This document shows positions 33,163 to 38,801 of a stretch of DNA of 38,801 nt, in pieces. This stretch comes from JAPLKX01 sp035530195 (GTDB lineage: Bacteria; Hydrogenedentota; Hydrogenedentia; Hydrogenedentales; SLHB01). Under the pieces are notes generated by a model. The model saw only the letters and a program-made list of their open reading frames with translations. It ran no database searches and was not told the origin of the DNA. Where the stretch lies: assembly GCA_035530195.1 (NCBI GenBank), contig DATKVG010000190.1, forward strand, positions 1-38,801, read 5' to 3'. Both the position numbers and the translations under genes were made by a program. Positions within the stretch are counted from its first letter, which is position 1, and every line of letters starts with the position of its first letter.

Positions 33163-35089
33163 GGCTTGACCTCGCTTCCGCCGGAATGCTGAGCGTAAAT
33201 GCCGTTCCCTTCTCGCCGCTTCCCTCCAGCTTGAGGTCGCCGTCATGTTCCTGGGCAATGCGCATGGCCATCGAAAGGCCCAATCCCATTCCGCGCTCTT
33301 TGGTGCTGTAGAAGGGCATAAATACCAGCGGCGTGTCTTCCTGCCGTATGCCCAGGCCCGTATCCGCTACTGTAACCTGCACTTTCAAATCCCGCCGCTT
33401 GGTTTTGATTTTCAAAACGCCGCCGTCCGGCATCGCCTCGATCGAGTTTTGAACCATGTTGTGCACGGCCTGCGAGAAATACACCGGATCCAGGTCCGCT
33501 TCCGCCGCACCCGGATCAAATTCTTTCTTCACCTCGATCGACCTTGCCCGCAACTCGTCGTCAAACGCCTTCAGCACGTTGTTTACCGTCTCGTTCAGAT
33601 CCGTCCGCTGAAGTACCAGCTCCGGCTGCCGCGCAAACGCAAACAGGGTCTCGACCACATTATTGATCCGGACCACCTCCTTCTGCACCACCTCGAAAAA
33701 GCCTTCCCGGAACTCTGCCGAAGCATACTTCTTGGGCAGCAACTGGGCGAACGTGTTTATGGCCACCATCGGGTTCTTGATTTCCTGCGCAACACGCCCC
33801 GACAAGTACTCCCAAAACGGGCTGTACGCCACCTCCGACTTCGATACCGCCTGCTCGGGCAGCTTCGAGAAAATCACCACCACCCCGTCGGGTCCCATCG
33901 GCGTCACGCTCAGGCCCAGCGTGGCGTTTACGGCGGAGTCGTGCACTTCCTGTCGCAACCGCGCCTTCCCGTCTTCCAACGTGCGCAATATGACATCGGC
34001 AAACCCGCTGCCCAGTTTCTGTACGCTGCGGCCGAGCACGTCCACCGCCCGCACCTGCAGGATGCGCTCTGCCTGCTGGTTCATCATGGCGACCGTTTTG
34101 TTCGGATACACCGCCACCACGCCCGCCGTGATGTTCGCCAGCACGCTATCGAGCCGGCTCTGCTGCATTGATGTGTCCCGGTATGCCTGCGCCTTCTCCA
34201 TCGCCGTCGAGGCACACCGGCCCATTACGGCCAGCAGTTCGCGCTCCTCGAACGAATACTCGAGACCCGACGCCTTCTCTCCCAGCACGAACGCGCCGAA
34301 CACCCGCCCGTTCACCAGAATGGGAACCGCCAGACGCGCCCCCATCAACTGCATCTCCTTCACCGCCGAAACCGCATTCCCGTTCGCCAGCCGATCGAAA
34401 AGGCACGCGTTCTCTTCGAGCCAATGCATCAGGCCCGTCGAATACGTCAACCGAAGCGTTTCTTTTATCCCCGGCGCTATCCCATTGCCCGCGACCACGT
34501 GCACGCCCCCGCCCGACTCCAGCAGCACCGCACAACGCACCGCGTCAAAAATGTCCGTCCCCGAATCCACCAGGCTCTGGCTCAGCCGCCGCGGATCCTC
34601 GATCTGCGCCGAGGTCCGGCTTACCCAACGGAGTGCCATCTGGTGCTGGCCAACCGCCGAAATCTTCAGCATCTCCGGCGCCATCCCGCGGGGCGCCAAC
34701 TGCACGTGCGGCGCCGCATCGGCCGCCCCCGCAACCGGCCGCGCCTTCATCACGCCCTCGACCGCGTTCCGCAGCGCCTCGCACGAAAAGGGCTTCACCA
34801 CGCACGCCCGCGCGCCGGCCAGCGTCCAGCTCGCCAGGCTTTCCGGATCGCTCCGGCCAGACAACATGATCGACGGGATCTGCGGGAACGATTCAAACAG
34901 GCGGGACAGCGCCTGGTGGCCCAGATGCGGCGCGTCATCAATGAGGATCGCGTCGACCTTGACCGAGATCAGCCGGCGAAGCGCACGATCCACCGAAGGT
35001 TCCAAGATGATGAAATCGGTTTCGGGCAAGGCCGCGCGAAGCGACTCGCAAATCGCACGCTCTTCCGCTATCACCAATAAGACGTTCAT
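33140..35089 (-). CDS. Receiver-GAF-PAS histidine kinase homologue with Gln at the phospho-acceptor site
   Basis: 649 residues, soluble. Residues 1-120: receiver with Glu9-Glu10, Asp51 in AILIDDAP and Lys in VVKPF. Then GAF (about 150-300), PAS (about 310-410), and an NtrB-like dimerisation domain. In it the motif that is normally HE(I/V)KNP reads VAQEIKNPM: codon CAG (33785-33787, minus strand) gives Gln435. The ATPase domain looks complete: QAVHNMVQNSIEAM, ADTGLGI, GMGLGLSMAMRIAQEHDG and FTLSIPA. So it should bind ATP but cannot autophosphorylate at this site. It may act as a phosphatase or regulator of the adjacent response regulator (NtrB His-to-Asn mutants keep phosphatase activity), or as a receiver-controlled scaffold. 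Confidence 0.9.
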   Translation of the reverse strand: MNVLLVIAEERAICESLRAALPETDFIILEPSVDRALRRLISVKVDAILIDDAPHLGHQALSRLFESFPQIPSIMLSGRSDPESLASWTLAGARACVVKPFSCEALRNAVEGVMKARPVAGAADAAPHVQLAPRGMAPEMLKISAVGQHQMALRWVSRTSAQIEDPRRLSQSLVDSGTDIFDAVRCAVLLESGGGVHVVAGNGIAPGIKETLRLTYSTGLMHWLEENACLFDRLANGNAVSAVKEMQLMGARLAVPILVNGRVFGAFVLGEKASGLEYSFEERELLAVMGRCASTAMEKAQAYRDTSMQQSRLDSVLANITAGVVAVYPNKTVAMMNQQAERILQVRAVDVLGRSVQKLGSGFADVILRTLEDGKARLRQEVHDSAVNATLGLSVTPMGPDGVVVIFSKLPEQAVSKSEVAYSPFWEYLSGRVAQEIKNPMVAINTFAQLLPKKYASAEFREGFFEVVQKEVVRINNVVETLFAFARQPELVLQRTDLNETVNNVLKAFDDELRARSIEVKKEFDPGAAEADLDPVYFSQAVHNMVQNSIEAMPDGGVLKIKTKRRDLKVQVTVADTGLGIRQEDTPLVFMPFYSTKERGMGLGLSMAMRIAQEHDGDLKLEGSGEKGTAFTLSIPAEARSSHENNPGH

Positions 35090-35095
35090 CCGGCG

Positions 35096-37618
35096 TCAAG
35101 ACCCCATTTCGCCCTGGGCGTTGCTCAAAGAAATCCCGCTGTTCATCAACGGCAACGTTACCGTAAAGGACGTCCCCGCCCCGGGTGCGCTTTGCACGTC
35201 GATTTCCCCGCCATGTTCCATTACTATACCATGAACAACGGACAATCCCAACCCGCAGCCCTCTATCTTCGTCGTAAAAAACGGCGTGAAAAGCTGTTCC
35301 ATGTGCTCCACCGGAATGCCGCACCCCGTATCCGTCACCGCAACCCGGATGCATTCCGTCTCGAGGAATGGCGCTATGCCCCTATGGCGAAGATGAATTC
35401 TATCGTAATAGGCCCGGACTGTCAACTCTCCACCCCTTGCCTCCTTAAGGGCATCAAGTGCGTTTAAGAACAAATTCAAGAAAACCTGGTGCAGCTGCTG
35501 CTCGTCCCCATAGACGGGAATGTCACGCGACGGGAATTCCGTCCTGACCTCGATGTGTTCTTTCCGAATATGGTTCTCAACCAGCATCAGCACGTGCTCG
35601 ATGATTTTGCGGAGATCGTGCGGCGCAAAGCACACGGGCCGCGGCCTTGCAAAATCGAGCAGCCGGCTGACGATCATGTCGATCCGCTCGACCTCGTGGG
35701 GCACCACCTCGGCGAACGTCTTTCGGAAATCCGCGTCTTCAAAGCGCCCCAATAGAAGCTGGGTGAACGTTTTGATGGAAACCAGGGGATTTTTCACTTC
35801 ATGGGCCATGCCGGCTGCAAGCGTCCCAATGGACGACAGGCGGTCCGCCCGCTGAACGTTCTGCTCGAGCCGCTTCAACTGGGTCAGGTCGTTGATCATC
35901 GCGAGGGCGCCGTAACTGACGCCGCCCGCCATCTCGAGGCACGACGACGAAATCACAACCGGCACCTTTTCCTGTTCCGGCCCCGTGATGACTGTCTCAA
36001 ACTCGCCCACGCCGCGGCCATCGAGGAGCGTCTGCCTCAGCACGCCGGCGACCTCTTCCTGCAGCTTGTCCAGATACTGCCCCACCTCGATCGGACCCAG
36101 CATCTGAATTGCCGCCGCGTTGATAGTCGTTATCCGTCCATGGTCGTCCACCGCCACCACCCCGCCACGCATGCTGCTCAAAATGCGTTCCAGATGAAGG
36201 TTCACCTGTTCGAGCTTGAGGTAGAGCCGCGCGTTTTCAATGGCTGTTCCAAGCGGGCTCGCTATTGTCGTAAACACGACCAAATCGTCCGCCGAATAAA
36301 TATCGCCAGACGTTTTCTCCGCCAGCGCCAGGACGCCCACCACCCTCGAACTCGCCCGCAGCGGCAAGCACACGTACGCGTCAAGCTCCGCCAGGTGCTG
36401 GGCAATTCTCATGCGGTGGTCCGTGGGCCGTTCGTGCAGCAACTTCTTCAACACCAGCGGGTCGGGATGCGTACGCATGTATTGCAGCAGCGCCGCCTGG
36501 CCATGCGTTTCCGCCGGATCGTCCTCGGGTACGCTCGAGTACTCCATGGTTATCTTGGAGGGGTCGTTCTCGTCCACCACCCACACCCGCACCTGCGCCG
36601 ACCCTATCGTTACCCGGATATCCCGCGCAACCATATCCAGCAATTGGTGCAGCGGCATGAACTGGGCCGCGTGCTGGGTGATTTTCGCGCAAAGGGCGTT
36701 GACATCGTACCGCCGCTTCAAGATTGTCCGGTCAACGAGCAGTTGGAGGCGCTCCTTCAGCGGCTGCAGCACCAGCGCGATCACCAGCGCCGCCAGCAGG
36801 GTGGTTACCACGATGCCCGGCGTGGTTCGAGTGCTGAACAGAAACTGCACGAGCGAAATAGTACCGAGGAACGTAGCGAAAACAAACGTTGTCACGGCCG
36901 CGTAAATCGTGGTGCGCGATACCAGCACCCAGATGTCCAGCAGGTGATACCGGATCATTGCGTACGCCACCACGCTCATCAGCAACAGCGTAAAGATTGG
37001 ACCGTAAACTTCGAGGTTCCTGATCTGAAACGCCGGCGCCAGGACGTTCGTCAGGATCGAGAACGACATGCAAAGGAAAATACCCAGCAGCATGTGCTCG
37101 ATCTGCCTGCGCTCGACGCCCCGCGCCTGACGCTGCTTGCGGTACAGGTTCCACGAAGATACAAGCAACGATACCACCACCATCACCGAAAAAAAGGTAA
37201 AAACAGGACCATACTCGACTTGCGGCGGCGCCGTGGGCGAAACAGACACGCTACGCAGATAATAAGGCGTGAATGAACCAAGGATGATAACGCCCGCCGT
37301 GGCATAAAAAGCCGCCGCAAGGCTGCGGTACCCCTCAAACTTCTGATGGGGAAAAATGGAGGCAAAATGGTACACGATCGCCGGGAAAAAGCCGGTGACG
37401 ATAAACGTCGACCGGATCCAGAAAATAGCGGTCGACTCGGTCTTGCAGTGGATGATTACGGCCACGCCCAACGCCCACAAAACGCTGCATCCCGCCATGG
37501 CCGCAAACAGCCGGTGGGTCGGCTTCATGGGATTGCGGATCAACACCACGGTGCCCAGGATAGCGCTGAAGCAAGCACCCAGCGTGAGCAGAACCGTCTC
37601 CAGCATCAAAAAACTCAC
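35096..37618 (-). CDS. Membrane histidine kinase: 7TM-GAF-PAS-HisKA-HATPase
   Basis: 840 residues. GTG 37618 has GAGAGG at nine bases; ATG 37606 is possible. The N-terminal 270 residues hold about seven to eight hydrophobic segments of the HisK_N 7TM type (RNPMKPTHRLFAAMAGCSVLWALG; YGPIFTLLLMSVVAYAMIRY), then a short coiled coil and an ILKRRYD turn. GAF about 315-470 and PAS about 485-580 follow. The HisKA has His606 in GMAHEVKNPLVSIKTF, and the ATPase has VFLNLFLNALDAL, TDTGCGI and GCGLGLSVVHGIVMEHGGEI. All catalytic residues are present. Similar 7TM-GAF kinases (PrsK-like) pair with NtrC-type regulators, as here two genes downstream. The gap to the next gene is six bases. Confidence 0.93.
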   Translation of the reverse strand: MSFLMLETVLLTLGACFSAILGTVVLIRNPMKPTHRLFAAMAGCSVLWALGVAVIIHCKTESTAIFWIRSTFIVTGFFPAIVYHFASIFPHQKFEGYRSLAAAFYATAGVIILGSFTPYYLRSVSVSPTAPPQVEYGPVFTFFSVMVVVSLLVSSWNLYRKQRQARGVERRQIEHMLLGIFLCMSFSILTNVLAPAFQIRNLEVYGPIFTLLLMSVVAYAMIRYHLLDIWVLVSRTTIYAAVTTFVFATFLGTISLVQFLFSTRTTPGIVVTTLLAALVIALVLQPLKERLQLLVDRTILKRRYDVNALCAKITQHAAQFMPLHQLLDMVARDIRVTIGSAQVRVWVVDENDPSKITMEYSSVPEDDPAETHGQAALLQYMRTHPDPLVLKKLLHERPTDHRMRIAQHLAELDAYVCLPLRASSRVVGVLALAEKTSGDIYSADDLVVFTTIASPLGTAIENARLYLKLEQVNLHLERILSSMRGGVVAVDDHGRITTINAAAIQMLGPIEVGQYLDKLQEEVAGVLRQTLLDGRGVGEFETVITGPEQEKVPVVISSSCLEMAGGVSYGALAMINDLTQLKRLEQNVQRADRLSSIGTLAAGMAHEVKNPLVSIKTFTQLLLGRFEDADFRKTFAEVVPHEVERIDMIVSRLLDFARPRPVCFAPHDLRKIIEHVLMLVENHIRKEHIEVRTEFPSRDIPVYGDEQQLHQVFLNLFLNALDALKEARGGELTVRAYYDRIHLRHRGIAPFLETECIRVAVTDTGCGIPVEHMEQLFTPFFTTKIEGCGLGLSVVHGIVMEHGGEIDVQSAPGAGTSFTVTLPLMNSGISLSNAQGEMGS

Positions 37619-37745
37619 AATCTCTTACCTCTCGGCCTACTGTGTCTCGGCCAGCTCCTTGTTTGAGCCGCCTGGCGACGCGCGTTGGTGACGGTACCTC
37701 TTTGCTCTTCCCTCACCAGCGGTGAATAGGCGCGGCTCCAGCCGG

Positions 37746-38801
37746 CTAGGCCGGCCTTCTGAGCACGCACGCAGCGTAGGTACCTCCAAAACTGATCGCC
37801 AGCACCAACGCGGTCCGAACGTCATTCAACCGCGCACGCTGAGGGACATAATCAAGATCGCACTCCGGATCCGGCGACTCCAGGTTGATCGTAGGGGGCA
37901 CAATACCCTTATTGAGTGGCAGAAGTGCGGAAGCCACCCCCAGCAGGCCGCCCGCCGCGTAGGCCTGGCCCGTCATCGATTTTACCGCCGTTATCGGAAC
38001 CCGGTAGGCGTGCTCGCCCAAAGCGCGTTTTATCGCGTTTGTCTCGCAACGGTCGTACATCTCCAGCGATACCCCGTGCGACTGGATATGATCGAGGTCC
38101 TCGGGTTGCATCCCGGCATCGCGGAGCGCTGCCCTGATAGCCCGAGTTAACGCTTTGCCTTCTTGATCCAGTTTCAGAGCGTTGGCAGCATCCGAGGCCG
38201 CTCCGCTCCCCGCCAATTCACCCAGAATGCGCGCACCCCGTGACTCAGCCCGATCCTTGCGCTCCAACACCAGCGCCACCGCACCCTCGCTCAGCACGAT
38301 CCCATCGCGATGGCGGTCGTAGGGGCGCATCGCCTTCTCCGGCTCGTCATTTCGCTTCGATAAGATTCCCAACGAGCACGCGCCGGCAAACGCCATGTCA
38401 AAAAGCGGCGCCTCCGTAGCCCCCAGCAAGGCGGCGTCCGCGTTGCCCCGCCGGATTTGAGTCACGCCCCAGGCAAGCACGTCAAGGCCCGTCGCGCAGC
38501 CGCTGGCTATTGTAATGGCCGGGCCGCTGAAACCGAGATCGATCGTGACGTGGACCGTCGCGGAGTGGCCCGAAAAGGCCGAACTCGCAAACCGGCTTAT
38601 TTTCTTGTAGCCGCGGCTGCGGTATGCTTCGACCGATGTGGCGTACAGTTCGTCCGGGTTGCCGACGCTCGTACCTACTGCCACCGCCACCCGGTCAGCC
38701 GCGTATCCCGCCCCCGAAAGCGCCGAATCTTCCACCGCAAGCTTCGCCGCCGCCACCGCCTGGTGAACATACCGCTGCCAGTTCCGGACTACGCTCTTTC
38801 G
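37746..38801 (-). CDS. Beta-ketoacyl-ACP synthase-like protein, 5' end outside window, Cys-His-Gln site
   Basis: 351 codons are visible, open to the window edge; the frame before the GTG at 38756 still matches the family (VRNWQRYVHQAVAAAKLAVEDS), so the start lies beyond 38801. Thiolase fold of the FabF/KAS type: nucleophilic Cys in IASGCATGLD (codon 38496-38498), PYDRHRDGIVLSEGAVALVLE, first His in IQSHGVSLEMYDRCETNAIK, and KSMTGQAYAAGG where FabF has KSMTGHxxGA. The second catalytic His is Gln (codon 37965-37967). Ends NDVRTALVLAISFGGTYAACVL. It may be a specialised ketosynthase or a partner subunit without full condensation activity. It precedes the signalling cassette on the same strand by 127 bases. 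Confidence 0.85.
   Translation of the reverse strand, partial: RKSVVRNWQRYVHQAVAAAKLAVEDSALSGAGYAADRVAVAVGTSVGNPDELYATSVEAYRSRGYKKISRFASSAFSGHSATVHVTIDLGFSGPAITIASGCATGLDVLAWGVTQIRRGNADAALLGATEAPLFDMAFAGACSLGILSKRNDEPEKAMRPYDRHRDGIVLSEGAVALVLERKDRAESRGARILGELAGSGAASDAANALKLDQEGKALTRAIRAALRDAGMQPEDLDHIQSHGVSLEMYDRCETNAIKRALGEHAYRVPITAVKSMTGQAYAAGGLLGVASALLPLNKGIVPPTINLESPDPECDLDYVPQRARLNDVRTALVLAISFGGTYAACVLRRPA

Noticed and set aside
31627..33192. 521-codon + strand frame over the response regulator
   Set aside because: Antisense of the NtrC-type gene, which carries GAFTGA and Walker motifs in the right frame.

Overview
The window is a GC-rich (by eye about 60-65 %) bacterial chromosomal segment with 28 coding calls on both strands. 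The 28 comprise 26 complete genes (one a weakly supported 36-residue ORF) and two cut by the window edges. I see no rRNA, tRNA, CRISPR array, transposase or phage gene. The gene set is a sulfatase-free GH29 fucosidase and deacetylase-fold pair, many PAS/GAF histidine kinases, a sigma54 activator, a Vor-type ferredoxin oxidoreductase, fused isobutyryl-CoA mutase and PQQ-like beta-propeller and xylose-isomerase-like proteins. Together with intergenic DNA packed with short palindromic repeats, this suggests a deep-branching, probably anaerobic, Gram-negative environmental lineage (PVC or Hydrogenedentota type). That placement is inference; there is no marker gene here to settle it.

Layout. 1-1933: end of a membrane-anchored protein, then a 524-residue protein that reads like two eroded histidine-kinase ATPase folds in tandem. 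1934-3062: gene-poor and repeat-rich, ending in a good promoter that overlaps a perfect 8-8-8 palindrome. 3063-5921: TIR-STAND NTPase-TPR protein, an NLR-like immunity candidate, with intergenic-type repeat DNA inserted in frame. 6224-8745: secreted alpha-L-fucosidase and a deacetylase-fold protein, translationally coupled. 8844-9994: PadR regulator plus membrane partner, apparently leaderless. 10215-13522: RNase HI and a large hybrid kinase. 13966-18098: D,D-carboxypeptidase, PQQ-like beta-propeller and xylose-isomerase-like enzyme, separated by composite hairpin repeats. 18099-20300: oversized phosphohexomutase.

20648-29460 is a metabolic block on the + strand: ferredoxin, alpha, beta and gamma subunits of a 2-oxoacid:ferredoxin oxidoreductase (best fit 2-oxoisovalerate), a thiolase, a TPR/membrane protein and IcmF. 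Together these could take the valine skeleton through isobutyryl-CoA and butyryl-CoA to acetyl-CoA. 29598-31715 holds a short purine nucleoside phosphorylase, a 48-residue protein behind a strongly structured element, and a PfkB kinase.

31774-37618 on the - strand is a three-gene signalling cassette: membrane 7TM-GAF-PAS histidine kinase, receiver-GAF-PAS kinase homologue whose phospho-acceptor His is Gln, and an NtrC-type sigma54 activator. 37746-38801 is a ketosynthase cut by the window end, with Gln in place of the second catalytic His.

The most unusual features are the repeat landscape (several palindrome families, one with compensatory stem changes between copies), the Gln-for-His kinase and the TIR-STAND gene with its palindromic promoter. 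All identifications are from reading translated sequence and motifs; no database search was possible.
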